Assembly: GCF_000003815.2 (NCBI RefSeq)
Contig: NC_049982.1
Span: forward strand, 13,547,822 to 13,611,821
DNA: 64,000 nucleotides
DNA from: Branchiostoma floridae
Taxonomy: Eukaryota; Chordata; Leptocardii; Amphioxiformes; Branchiostomatidae
Direction of reading: 5' to 3'
The notes under the pieces were generated by a model that was not told the DNA's origin, ran no database searches, and worked only from the letters and a program-made list of their open reading frames with translations. Each line of letters opens with the position of its first letter. The stretch's first letter is position 1. A program made the position numbers and the translations under genes. Below are positions 1 through 45,895 of the stretch, piece by piece.

Positions 1-118
1 ATAGCATTGTTACTAGTCTCTGAATACAAATTGATTATTTTTGTTCACAAAGTAATATACAATTAGTGATGTGTTGAAAGTGGACAGTTTGGTACAAAAG
101 ACATCAGGCCTGGGAAGC
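1..118 (-). other. FGFR: FGFR 3' UTR, partial
   Basis: Sequence downstream of the TAG stop. No AATAAA polyadenylation signal is visible on the minus strand before the window edge, so the transcript probably continues beyond position 1. Confidence 0.7.
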
Positions 119-32410
<32,292 letters not shown>

Positions 32411-32514
32411 GGTCGGCTCTGTCTGCCAGGCTTGTGGAATTCTCCCGCAGGAAGAAGTCTTGCTATCTCCTGCAAGACATCAGCAGTGGACTGCAGTCTA
32501 GGCCTTTACAACAC
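32411..32514 (-). other. FGFR: FGFR 5' UTR part of exon 2
   Basis: Acceptor TTTTCTGCAG at 32515-32516 precedes it. It contains one upstream ATG at 32478-32480 opening a five-codon reading frame that ends in TAG before the main start. Confidence 0.8.
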
Positions 32515-35500
32515 CTGCAGAAAACACAAGATTTCCTGGGATTAGCAAAATCATTAACAGCTTTGACTTCTTTTTCTAAGGACAGATGGGAAGTTCCAAC
32601 TTTTCTACAAACCCATTACTGTTAAGAGTTGAGACTTGGGAGAGTCCATTACCTGGCAAATTAGAACTTTTGATATAAGCTACTTATTGATATAGTACAA
32701 GACTTTGAAACTAACAACTTATACAGAAACTTTCATTATAAAATCATTCTCCGAAGAAAGGTGTTATAACATTGATTGGTTGCAATAGCATACCTATACC
32801 AAACTATTTTCAGAAACAACAAGAATGTGGCATGGACATAAAACATTGTCCGTACAGTCTATTCATGGACAAACAGTGCAACAAAGAATATAGCTTCCTA
32901 TGGGTTAAATACAGGACTTGTAATCCTTCAGTTTTCTTGTTTAGTCCGAATCACGCCCTTCTCCCAAGCAACCCACACACAAACCTGTCACAGAATGGAC
33001 ATATTCCCTATTAATCTGTGACTACTCTGTACACATGTGATACCTATGGCCACCTACCAACACCTCCACCTCTTCGCATCCATTTACGCTACACCATAAC
33101 TACTACAGTTTCTCCCTTATTTTGAGAAAGTACTGTAAACACCTTGCATTCCTCCTTGATTTTCATACAAGATTCCTATCAGCAATCATGGTATCAATAC
33201 AAACCTCCGTGCCCCACACCATTTGCATAGAACACACAAAGCTGATCCCAGTGATTAGAAGTTGCGTGGCTTTATGGCACCTGAGCAAAGTCCATCTACG
33301 GAGAGGCGGCAGTTTGACTCTATTAAATTGACACCAAGATCTGACAGTGATAATCAATGGAAAGGCGGGAAAGGTCCCATTGTGAGAGGCATCCATGGGG
33401 AACTAATGAACCTAGTTATGACTGAGAAGGAAGCTCAACACCTGTAAAAGATCCTGGCGACTTCAACTGTTCAGATTATAGTGGAATCTCAAGTGTTTAA
33501 TCAAACAGTGACTGAATAAAGAACCCACGCACCATGTTGGGACACTTGATGCAAAAACAGCCCAATGAGTGGGTCAGAGTGGCCACCTGTGTAAAAACAT
33601 GGCCAGCAGACGCTAGTAGGGGAAATGCCTCTTGGGCATAAGAACTGAACAAAGAAAACCATTGAGGGAATAATGTGCCGACCATTACTGCCTTTTGTGA
33701 GTCACAAAAAATGCTCATGCTAATACAAAAAGAGAGTCTAGTACATTACCTACAGGATCAGAATTTTTTCTTGACCATATACACCACACTTATTGCATAC
33801 ATGTAATCCTTTTCATATTCTTGTACCATCAAAATCCATCCACAGACAACTTTCTCCCACACACTTTTTTATCCATGGTTTTTTGCACCCAAAAATCTAG
33901 CAACAATCTATTCTGTTGAAAGCCACAATGGTACTAACGCATTTTTCTTGAAGTCACCTTGGTTCTACTGACAATACCATAGTGAAAAGTTCATGTGTTT
34001 TACTCAACCTCACACTCCCCTATTAAAAACTTTTCACTGAATACAGCTTCTACTTAAATAAGACATCAGAATCTTTGGCTATGAGCTTAGCGCCTGTTAC
34101 TACACAACAACATACACTTCAAGATAGTGCGTAGTGTTTTTATCCCCCCCCCCCCACCTCACAACTTCGGTAACTTGGTTCTCTCACCTAACTCTCGGCA
34201 CTATGGAAGTTCAGCCAGTATCAACCAAGTCTTGATGACTCTCCATACAGGGATGCACACCATCTTTCCAACTGCCCTTGCAACATTGGCTGGAATGTTT
34301 ACTCTGCTTCTATTGACTCTACTGTCTGTCAATCAATGGGTGCTTGGTGTGCTGCACACCCAGGGCCCCTGTGTACAGCCAACTGGTCAAACTGGTTCCA
34401 TAAGTGGGCTATACCACTCCTGGCCACTGTGGGGAGGTGCAGCTTTCCGTGGCTATGTACCACACACTTACTGAAGCTGTTTATAACTGGGGCACATATT
34501 TGGTTTTATTCAGCCTGTGTCTAGACATTAATGATACTATAGACCTAACATAAATCAACTTCTTTCACTATTAAGTCAACAATGGTTCGTGACTTGTCCA
34601 GATGTAATCCGCAGAGCCAAAAATAATCTAGCAAATCTTCCATTAGACCATTTACTAACAAGTCAGTCTCATTGCTAAGTCATGTATGAAATACATTTTT
34701 CTGCTAATTGCCTTTCTTTGGGCCCTTTGTTTGGACTTGCTATATTCTCACTACTGATAAATATACCTTCTTCAGGCTGAAGTTGGTGGATGGAATTTTT
34801 ACCTACCAAAGAACTGATATCAAACTACAGATCAGAACAGTCATTACCTTACTTTGCCATTGGCATTACTTTATTTTGTCCTCTAATTAACACAAGTTTA
34901 TCTTATTTAAGGTCAAAAGAGAGAGATTTTCATTAAAGACCTTTCCTACTGGAACAGGTGAGGACCAACACATCTAAATCCCACTGGCCCAAAATAACAT
35001 TTTTCAGAACAATATAGCAATGAAACACCTGGACAGGTCAACACAAATCTTTCTCTAACTTCAGTGAGTCTAAGCGCAGACAGCTGTGTATCACTGTATG
35101 CATTATGAAAAGACAACAATATGACCAAAACCTGCTTTTCACTTTCAATCCCAAAAGATTCATTCTAAAGTGCTACAATAATCCAAACAATCATGTCTTC
35201 CATGATCTTGCTTCTTACTTTGAAGTTGGCAAGAAGTCTTCCAAAGTAAGCAACCAACTTCACACAGAGGATACTCAGCTTCTAGGCCACTGTTAAGTAA
35301 GTACAAAATGACTTAAGCATATGGAACAAATGGTCTCCCCAGACAGAAATAGCTGAGGTGTCCCAGAGAGCCTGGGGTTAAGTGGGAAAAGCATTGCTTC
35401 TTCAAATGTTGTTTTATTCCAGCCAGGCTGAAGTCAGCAGGGCCAGGGGGTTTCAATGATCCTAACAGATGACAACCCTACTTTTACTACCTTGGGTTGG

Positions 35501-38500
35501 AAACAAGTAGTTTACCAAGAAAAAGGTAAGAAGAGATGTCCATATGAATTATGATGCAGGTGGGCTAAATCAAACTTTATTTGCTTTATTTTACAAAGTA
35601 CCTTGAAATGTCCTTGCTTCTGACAAATGACTGAATTAAGCTGTCTATGCTGTATACGTAAAATAAGCATGTTGAGTTCCACCTTCCGCAGTCTTAAAAC
35701 TAGGTTAGATGAACCAATGTTTTCAGATTTACTGACTTTTGAAGCATTTTCTCAGGTCCCAAGATACAAAACTTCCCAAAGTTCATTATTTCCAAGTGCA
35801 CTTCACATCTTGTTTTTTCATCCCTCTCCTTTCTTGGATGGATGGTCTGTTTGCCTTTGCACGGCATGATGGGATTCCGATCAAAGGTCAACGGCCTTGT
35901 TTGGGTGTACGTTCACCAAGGAATGCAGTCCCAACCATTACTACTCAAGAAGGGACATTACTACTGCCTAACACATTGTAGAGTTTGAAAACTACCACAA
36001 AGAAAACCACCTATCCTGACTGGTACAACTCAATACTGCACAACTCTAAAATGACTGAAGAGGCGCACCATGTCTGGAGTGGTATCAGTTTGCATTGAAG
36101 AGTTTTCGGATGATAGATGGCTTCCAATCATACAGGTAACTGATTCTTGTTTTAGTTACCCACACTTTAGGACATATATGACTTCAGTAAGGATAAGTTA
36201 TTGTACGGTAGAGGCAGAGAGAGGATTTCAAGTCATAGTTTGGAGACAAACCAGAGACACCTTCAATAGATATAATCTAACAAGACCATGGGGCAAGCTG
36301 TTGCAAAAAAATTGGCATTGGCATAGACATAAAGCAAACCATGACATCATATTTTCATCCAATACAACCATTACTGTACACATACATTATGTCTTTAATT
36401 CAAATTGACATTAAGTGTTTTTGACAAGGCAGAATCAAGGATAAGTCATTTTCACTGATGAGAGTCCCCTTAAGGTAGCTCCTTGACATCTAGGCCAATC
36501 ACCAAAATTGTAGTTCTAGACATAACAAGGTCCCCTCTTGGACCTTGAGAGGTGGAGGTTGATAGTCTCTACCTTTCCCGCCAGTCTTCAGACAGATAAG
36601 CAGGCAGACAAGTGTGGCTGGGGAGACTATCAGGCGATCCCCCTCAAGATGTCACCATAAACATCGCATGAGTCTCATCAAATGATAGAATTAAATATTA
36701 CCTACTAACAGTGACACAGGGAAGTAAATCAAGAACTTATCTGTTGATCAAAATTTTAAGGTATTGGCATGACCAGCTGTGTAATAGTTCAAGAGAATTC
36801 TAATGATATATCATATCAGGATTAGGCATTAGGGTCGGTGTGATCAGGTGTCCCCCTCCTGTCCAGTCCTGATTAATTTGCATTAACCTTTCTGACCAAC
36901 CAAAACAAAGTGTGGGCAGAGTCTCTGGGATATGCAGGGTCTGTGTTATGTATGTCTACAGCAACATTAACTTACTGATACAATACAGTAAGTTTACAGG
37001 AAAACAATGATATAACAGTTTTCAAGTACAAGCATTCACAAGAAAATTATTAAGAAAATACAGGTTTCACACAAACTTGTCAGAATGTAACACATTTGGC
37101 CAAAGAGAAAGAAGCTATGCATCATCTAAGGTCAACGGAAACATACAAATGACCATAATGCATTTCCAGAGAACTGAAGTGGAATAAAAACTGAACTACT
37201 CTCGTCCCCTTAACTGGTTTAATGAAGCAAAAGAAAGACCAAGCCCTTCCTGCAGGGGATAAAAGAGAGACCCTGGATTCCATACCATCTCAACTACTGA
37301 AGAAAATATCTCCAACAGCTACGCACAGAGCTTAATATACTAATCTATATATTAATCAGTGTCGCTTATGCTCTTGTTTCACAATGACCTTGCGATAATA
37401 GAGGCGAAAAAGACAGGCACCAGAAGACGAAAATTGGCGGGCATTAACTGAAACCTATCCCTCTACTGGGAAAGGACCTGATGTGTTGATCCCAAGGATA
37501 ACAAGAAATGTCTCTTGTTAGGTCTTAGCTGGGAAAAAAGCCACTGTTGTGGCTCCTACCTCCCACAGCGCAGACCCTATCATGACAACCAGTCCTTGTG
37601 CAGGAGGAAGCAATGCAAATATGACCTAGTATTCATGAATGCTAAGTATATTGTTTTTCATAGCTGGGAATCATACTGTAAGACCTGTCAGAAAAGTAAG
37701 GTTTTACATCTTGTCAAGTCTTTCCAAGCAAAATTTATTCAAACAAAACCTACCAAAGCAAAGAGCAAAAGCATTAGAGACTTGTTTATCTTTGTGACAA
37801 AGGACAAATACGGGAACAAATAGCCCCGATCTGACTTTTGCCTAGTGGGAGATCAAGTGAGAGAAAGTCAACACGAAAACGTGTGCACTGCTACCACCAC
37901 GAATAATAGCGTGCAACAGGCGGGAAAGCGGATTGGTGGCCAGAAGTTGGGACCAGTCACTCACTTATTCCTTGGGAACACAATCAGCAATCAATAGTAA
38001 ATGACACCATACCAAAAAGAATTATTGTCTTGGAAGCCAATCAGAAATGTCTGTTAGCATTTCATGGTCTTTATCTTGACATGAGACTCATTGCAGATCT
38101 TTCCTAAATGAGGAAATCAGACAAAAGAAGAAAGCAGATGTTCCCTTCCCTTCATGCTCTAATTCAAGCCAGCCTGATAACAGTTTTCTACCAAATTGTT
38201 GTCACTGCACAATGTCTGCTTCCCACAACAAATCTTACAAAATGGTCAAAACAAGTTTGAGCTATTTGTACACATCTTTCTACAAGACACAATCTCAGTC
38301 TAGAAACCACAGTGCCAAAATCCTAAGGACTACAAAGCAGAGGAGCCAGTTGTGGACATGTCAGAAAATAACTGATGAGTATCCCTTCTCCCTACAGAAC
38401 CTGTTGGGTTGGACATCATCACAAATTTGCATATGCGATCAGACACCTAACTTGATTTGATGTACTGCAGCAATCACTAAACTCTGAAGAATCTGGGTCA

Positions 38501-41500
38501 TAACCCTATCAATGTTACATCTCTCTGATTGTCCTCATTTGATTGGTCTCTGGTTGCACAAAGTATCAACTTCAATGTATATGTATATATAATTGTTTCT
38601 TTTCTTACTGTTAATTACATATTGTACACAGTATCTGCTTATTCCAAACTTGAGCACCTTTGCAGAAAAGGGATGACAAGACCTAAAAGGGCAAAATTTG
38701 GATATGCTCCAAAGCTGAAGTGTTATCGCTTGAGATCAACTTAGTGCGGAACTTAAAAGCTCTCTCCCAAATAACTGTGTTTTTACTCAGTGACGAATCA
38801 TAGCATGCAAACACATCCTTCAAATTTGCAGTCTCACGGATCAAGTTTGCTGAGCAAATCATACAGCATGCTGGGAAAATTAGCTCAGTTTCTGCAATCA
38901 AAGAGCTGCCATCAGAGCTAACAGCTTCATTTCAATATTTACCACCAACATGTGCCCAATAAGTCAGCAATTGTGTGGCCTTCACAGGGACAGACCATTA
39001 TGGATTATAACTGAAGATGTGAAGGAGCCATAGGCTGACAAAATTGCAGACTTCTAAAAGTAAAAGGTTTGATTCTGACATTTGGAGAGCAAACATTGTT
39101 GTCAACATGTGAGGTTAGTGAATTTTGAATGGTCTCCAGCACTGCATCTGAAACAAAATCTTGTCTGTTTTTTCTCTGGCAAATTTGATAAGCAAGGACT
39201 GACAGTTTGAGGGCATCTAGTTTGACAAGGAGTATTCAATAGTTTTGCAGTCTTGCTATATAGATATTGAACAGACCTGATTCTTTTCATGTTCTTTTCT
39301 GTAAATTCGTAGTCTGAGTTAATACTAGTAGTCTGTTGTAAAAAGTGTATATCAATGTGTTGTTTGAAATGGCTAACATGATGATGGCTTAGGTGTTATA
39401 CTTAGGTAAGAGCTGCTTATCAAGCTACATGTATAGCACTGTTTTTTTGTCATTGGTATGTAACAAATTTGTCCTTGCCTCCTGTTTTTTTAATGTATTG
39501 GTTAACATTATTATATCCATGATATGTAAGGTCATTTGTCCATAAACATGTCATTATTGAAGTAAACAAGCACTGACAGGATCCTTCAATGTTTACAAAG
39601 ATTTGTATGTCAGAGGTCACTGGATGAAAGCTCAATGTACAGGAGTACAATTCCTTGTCAATTACTGAATTAGCCTTCATTCTCACTCCTTGCTTAAGTC
39701 CCAAACTTATTGGACAAAATTCTATCAGTCCTGAATGTGATCACAAAATCACAGTTGTTATCATTCTTTGACCTGGTGTGACAGAGCATGATGAACAGTT
39801 CTCGTCCACTAATAAACATATCTATTCTTACTCAGTAGGCCAGTCATCATGGCTGACATGGGAACTTCCACACACTGTGCATGTGACTTGTAATAGGCTT
39901 TGAACAAGATTGCATTGCATGCACTGCTATCCTTGAGTTTTGTCCCCATGTGCCCACAGGTCAACCACCTCCTTGCACAGATAAAGAAATATTCAAAGTT
40001 TTTGGCTCAGGAAGTTTGCACAGATGAAACCACAAGAGTCAACACAGTGGCAGAGATGGATGAGCCCAGAGTGTGCCCTTCCTCCCCTAACAGCTGCCTC
40101 ACCTCAACTGTCCTCAAAACTCATCACACATGCAGCAGCCAGATTCCTACACACCAGCCTTTCCTGAAGTTCTGGAACCAAACTGACATTCCATATCCGT
40201 TCAGCAGCTTTATTACATTCCCTAACGTCTCTAGAATAAACAACTTTTTCATGATTTCCTATTTGTTGTTGGAAGCATCTGTGCAACCATTTTCTTAGTT
40301 CAGAATCAACTTCAAGTGAATATGATGCATCCTACCAGTACCAACTGTTATTTCAATGTGAAATAACTAGATGGTATTCTTCAAATGCAAAAAGTACAGT
40401 AGAAATATATGGCAATTTCCAGAATGACCCCAAACAATGCCAGTACCTGTTGTAATGAGTATATGTACATGCAGTTAAACAAAAACAGTGATTAGATTTA
40501 AACATAAACTTACCAGCAAGAAAATCAGGGCATTCCCCTACAAAACCTACAGTCAAGCCTTAATTGAATAAAACTCTAAAGCTTTCAGATGGAAATAGGT
40601 CTTTTTGTTGGTGGTATTAAGAGGCAGCCTGGGAATGCCCCAAATAAACCAAGTCCCTGAAGGGATAGGATTTGCACTGTTGCATTCCTTACAAAATGGC
40701 CCAAAAATAACCCAACACAAAGAAACAACAAAGACACAAGCATATTCCACACACACCATTGTCTTGCTGTCCTACTGTCACTACAAGTAAAAGCATACAA
40801 GTGGTAACCATCCCTTAAAACTTGTAAATTCTCATTTGCAAAAAGTTTCCTTTCAAATCAGATTTGCTCCAGCAATCTTAGCCCCTTCTCAATCTGCACT
40901 TTTTCTATTACATTACCCTCCCTTGAATGGCATTCCATGAAAGTTTGTCAGTGTCCTGGTGATCTACTATGGATAGAAATCCAATTAGTCCCATTCCCTG
41001 GGAGAGGGGACAAGGAATACAACCATTTGTAACTGTGTCCCAAATTGTCTGTAAAACTTGCACAATGGTGGGTCTATTCTGTTGTTGGCACCAGTAATAC
41101 TATACAAAGGTAGCAAGTTGTCTGGAAGTAAGTACTAAATAGTAACCGCATGCTCCACTGGTTTACCTGTTATGTTTCCTTTCTTTTTTTTGCTTTTCTT
41201 AGGAGGAACATTTGGTTTGTTGCTTAGGAAGATGTAATAATATTCACACCTGTCAGCAATTATCATTTGGCCCCGATGACAATTTATCTTTAAAAAAAAA
41301 CAAACAGCTCAAGCCCACAATACATAAAAAATATATGATACACTGCACTTAGCCACTTACATATGATAAGAACATCTACTTTTTTATTACCTATGTTTAC
41401 ATGTGTTCCCAAGAGACAAATCACCTGGCCACTTCTCACAAGAAAAGCTACACTGGACCACCAGCTGTCCCTCAGGATGTCATTAGTAAATTGTTTGACA

Positions 41501-44500
41501 CCTTTACTGATTATCTTCAAGGCTAAAATTCAGTTGATGAAGTAGGCATAGCTATAATAAAAGCAAATTCAGAATAGTTTGTGTGGAAGACCAAATCTCC
41601 AAATGCACTGAGAAATTGGAACCATAATGAGTTCAATTAATAATTCAGGCACATTTTTTTGGTATTTAAAAAAGGATATACAATCTTCCTAAGCAGAATT
41701 TTTCATCAAATCTTTATAAGTTAATCTACAGCCTAAGATTTTGCAGGTCAGTTTAGACTGCATGTGATCTTCCTATCAAGCTCTTCCATCAGAACTGGTG
41801 GGCATACAAACCGGATGTAATTTTCCTGGTGCTGGTATTAATTGTCATTGTAGAAAACTTTGTTTCCTAGCAAATGAAAGGTGGGCACACTGCCAGGAAA
41901 CCACCCACCTCAGACCCTCATTTGCATACAACACAGCTAATCCGTCAGCTAACATGCTGCTAGTAGTCGTGGGTTGTGTTGTTGTACAGCAACATGAGTA
42001 AAAAAACTTACTGGTTTTGAATATGTTGGAGATAAATAATGTACCAAAAAATAACACCATAAAAAAACATACATGCAAATGGTAACACCATCAGTTTTTT
42101 TTCCTCTTTTTCTGTCAGGCGAGTTTAATGAAGTTTGCACATGTTGTTCTGTCTCCTTCTGTTTCACCTATTTAATCAATACAGACGACCCCCCACAAGC
42201 ACCACTACAAAAAAAATTCAAATGAAATTAAAACAGATCTTTTGGATTAATAGGCTTAAATGTGTTACTATTGTTTTAGTGGATTTGTACCTTCTTTCAC
42301 TGCAAATGAATTTCCCTCCTCTCGTTATGATTAAAGAGACGAACTCCCACTGTTACATGAACATCCTGTTATAACAAAGAAAGCAAGAGAAAAGAAGAAG
42401 AAAACAACATGTTCCCATTGAATACAGTAGGGGGCATGTACTTGTTTTTTCAGGCATTACAAAACCTTGTCCAGGAAAAATGAAATCTCTTCAGGAAAGC
42501 TATTCTGATGGTGGACAGAGAGGATGGTCTATTCTGGTCTAACCGTGAGGCATGTTCATTTCCACACAACAAAACACCTCACAGCCACATTAACATTTCT
42601 GCATTTATGTGCATAGAGCGACAATTTGGACACATATTTGACGACGAAAACAGAAAAATTCCCACATCATAACTTCACACATTCGTGTTTATCTGGATTA
42701 TGCAGACCAAATTTTACATAATCAGTGCCACCTGAGAGCAAGCTGTATCTGTTACAAATTAACTGTTATCCCTTGTGCATATCCTCAAAATTCTGGGCCA
42801 GTGCCCCCTTGCAAGTTGTGCAAAGATTACTCAGAAAACTCACTGCATGAAATCTTTGCAAAATGAATGGTGTGTGACAAAATTGCAATTTGGTCAGCTC
42901 ATGCAAAATTTGCCTTGTCAATGTTAATTAACAGCACTCTTAAATTATTTTTCTACTCCCCAAAAAGAGCTACAATGGGAACTGTAGTTTTTCCAATCTC
43001 CACTTCATTAGGTAATGATTGCCCTTTTCATTGCAAATCCCTCCTTTTCAGTACAAATCTGGGTGTGAAAAACCTTGTCTACATTTCTGTGGGACCTTAC
43101 AAAAACAAAACAACTCTTGTACTCATTTAGCACTGTGTCAAAAACAAGACTGTCTAAAGAACAGACAACTTACCACAGCCCAACCTTCAATAAAGAGTAA
43201 GAACAATGCCCTGCAATGTTTTGCCTCCTCAATTTCCCATGGACTATTCCCAAATAACAACACTATTTTTATGAAATGAACTGCACCATAGGCATAAATA
43301 CCTAAAATTATCTTCAACAAAATAACATCTGGTACTGACCTCATGGTGCCTTCCAACTTCCATGTTTGTGCAAATATTTGTCTCTTTCTGGCCATTCTAA
43401 GAAACTAAATTCTTTTAGGAGAAAAATCATTTCAAGTTTATCAGCCGAAAAAAAAGTCTTAAGAAATGCGGCCAGGCAAGACGTTTTTAAGAATGTCTCA
43501 CAGGGCCTTGCCTAGTCCCTGGTGATGCAACACTACACTTCCACTCGAACTTGACAAAACCCAGCATTGGGACCTCCACTGAGAGGTAAGCATTGTTTTC
43601 TGAACTCCTGTACCGGTTTTGCCTTGATAGAGTAAGGAAGGTGACCCCAGCGATTCAAAACCATGGGAGCAAAATTTCGTCCGAAACTCGATCGTATTTT
43701 GACACGACCGAAATGGCCGGTCAGACAATGCCGGGTGCCCCCTCCACTTTATACACTAGGGGTGTGCCGTTTCAGTCGACATAGGGTCCCGTAGATTCAC
43801 CAAAAATACCCCACAGTACAACACATCGTCCGAAAAAGGTTATAGCGAGTCTGGGATAGACAAACACGTTTTATTCTCCACAGGGACGCCGACTGGGGAC
43901 CGAGAAATCGGGACACAAACTACTTCATTTCGAACTGAGCACTTCCAACAAAAGGGTCATTTATCCAGTGCAAAGTATGCTGTCATTCGTGTCAAAATAC
44001 ATCGTACATGAAACAAATATTCCAGACAATGCACAACTTACTTTTCCACAGAATCTTGAAGAAAAACACGGTGAATAGAATTGGGCGGAGGGAAAATCGC
44101 CTCACACAAACACCACAGTTCATTTTGATTCATTTCCTAAACAAAGGGGTCATTATCTCAAGAAGTGGAGCCGAGGGGTGCACGCAACCGAATCAAAAAT
44201 GGCTCCCCACAACAACACAACTCCGCTAACTTCGGAACTTCACGAAAACACGCCTCAGTAAGGGCATTCCTACACACCGAGAGTCGTGGAGACACTCTGG
44301 CGGCCCGTGATGGGAAGCAAACGGGGGCCATGGAGTGGCTGTGCTCGGATTTCTGCTAGCGGCTCCGATCCCAAAATCAAAGAGCACCCATATTTACCGC
44401 ACCAAGGTCGCACACATGTTGCAAACATCCCGGACAGGAATGTAGCAAACTGATCCTCACAGACGCCACACGAAGAGATAATACCTCCTAACATCGTCAA

Positions 44501-44507
44501 CACTTAC
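32515..44507 (-). other. Intron 1 (12 kb)
   Basis: Runs from donor GTAAGT (44502-44507) to the exon 2 acceptor. No gene found. It has a C run near 34144-34155, a 10-bp inverted repeat TGATAGTCTC/GAGACTATCA at about 36560-36645, a motif-rich stretch near 36840-36920 and a somewhat CpG-richer stretch at 37810-37960. Additional untranslated exons cannot be excluded by eye. Confidence 0.75.
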
Positions 44508-44820
44508 TTTTAGAGTTTCCTAGCGAGCTAAGAATGATCGGAGGGGAGCTGTAAACGCGTCCCCGAGCCCAAACTCGATCCAGAAGTGAGATGAAATCAG
44601 AAACTTCAGTGTGCCGTGGTATGCACTTGTTGCTCCCAGTAAGTACACAGACGTCTCCCCTCCACCTCCCAAGAAACGCACTCAGAACTCACCGATCCGG
44701 CCAAACACCAGCGTTACTCCACACACGAAGCCTCTACAGACGTCCTAGGTGCACTTAGGGAACTTTTCAGCGCAAATCCGTGCAGTAAACGGTCCGAAAT
44801 CGCAGAATATTTGTACAACT
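44508..44820 (-). other. FGFR: Probable FGFR 5' UTR exon 1
   Basis: The 3' edge is set by a consensus donor GTAAGT next to 44508; the 5' edge is a guess. No ATG occurs on the minus strand in this stretch, as fits a leader. A second donor-like site (CGGTGAGT, near 44690) would give a shorter leader. No coding content. Confidence 0.5.
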
Positions 44821-44907
44821 CCAATCTGTGCTCGCTCTCGACCCAACTCAGAACGGGACTCGGTGGGGCTTAGGACCACGTGATCAACGCCATTCAATTT
44901 CAGCTCC

Positions 44908-44915
44908 TGACGTCA
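44908..44915. promoter_or_regulatory. CRE palindrome TGACGTCA
   Basis: Exact consensus for CREB/ATF factors, about 100-400 bases upstream of the predicted leader exon. Confidence 0.5.
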
Positions 44916-45725
44916 TGAATAACATTAGTGATCTTTTGCGCGCGCCAAGACAAGCACGTTGCGCTACTCATCTTTGCTGTCGGATTACTCACAACTTCCA
45001 TGTATTTCCTGCGTCATCAGCATATTTGGAACATTTTGTCTTACCCATCAAAGTATCCTTCAAGCGGCATCAGAAAAAGGGAAAAAGCACAACCAAAAAA
45101 CGTCTGGAAATAATTTCTTTTCAACAAGAAAGTTGCAGCATGATTGTTTTTCAGGAGGCAAACGCAGGATCTAGGAAGGAAGTTGAGCTGCATTTAATAA
45201 CATACAAGTCCCTTGACTTTGAAGATCAAGGAAAACTGCGAAATATGGGGAAACAGGTGAAGCACACTTTAGAAGTCTGTTAATAAGCCAGCACACCAAT
45301 GAGGACAAACGCCATGTGCAGCACACAGGACACAGCAGTCTTCCAAGAAAAAAATGAAACTGCTTTGAAGCCTTTGATGGCATATGAAAGGCATTTCATG
45401 GAAGAGTTCTATTCAATAGCGACCGTGAGCTGTGTGGGTTAGACCATGTATTAACAACACAACCCAATCCTGATTTCTTCCACAAGAGGACAGCAACCTC
45501 TCCTGGACTCCGTGGTGGCAGGGGGCCAAGTTCACTCAATTCTCTGGTCTGCTGAGTAAAGTTTGAGTCACGAAAGCTGCCTCAAAGCAACTCATTACGG
45601 GAGTCTGCATTCCTCACCTAACTGCGCAAATAAAAGGCCACAGGAGTCATCGTCTACATGCCTGCCACCTTCTCATTTTTTTCCGAAGTTTTGCTCAGTT
45701 CCTAGAAGTCGACAAATTTGTGTGC

Positions 45726-45764
45726 CCAAGGAGGTTAAAAAAAGCTGATTTTTAACCTCCTTGG
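45726..45764. repeat. Perfect foldback CCAAGGAGGTTAAAAA
   Basis: A 16-bp arm is followed 7 bases later by its exact reverse complement TTTTTAACCTCCTTGG. The left half with its flank (TGTGTGCCCAAGGAGGTTAA) recurs with two mismatches inside the transposon at 12862-12888, so it is a dispersed element rather than a chance hairpin. Confidence 0.85.
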
Positions 45765-45835
45765 TGTGCCCTTCCTGTGTCACTGATTGAGTACTACTTG
45801 TGTTAATCCTAGATGGGCAGAGATGGCAGCTGTTC

Positions 45836-45895
45836 TTTTTTTTTTTTACCACATCCACTTGTAAGATGAACACACACACACACACACACACATAC
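45836..45895. repeat. Poly(T) and (CA)n microsatellite
   Basis: A T run followed, about 20 bases on, by an uninterrupted ACACAC tract of about 24-26 bases. Confidence 0.95.

Larger units (their letters stand above)
43600..44960 (-). promoter_or_regulatory. FGFR: CpG-rich promoter region of FGFR
   Basis: CpG density is far higher than in the rest of the window (for example ACTCGATCGTATTTTGACACG, CGGTCCGAAATCGCAG, GCGCGCGCC). It holds a perfect CRE TGACGTCA at 44908-44915 and an E-box CACGTG at 44877-44882, upstream of the predicted leader exon. No TATA box is obvious. Typical CpG-island start of a developmental gene; the exact start site is not visible. Confidence 0.65.

Noticed and set aside
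39900-40298. 132-codon plus-strand frame in intron 1
   Set aside because: No recognisable domain, low-complexity composition, no splice partners; most likely chance.
44828-45283. 151-codon plus-strand frame across the promoter
   Set aside because: Does not start with ATG, no domain, and overlaps the CpG-rich block where long chance frames are expected.
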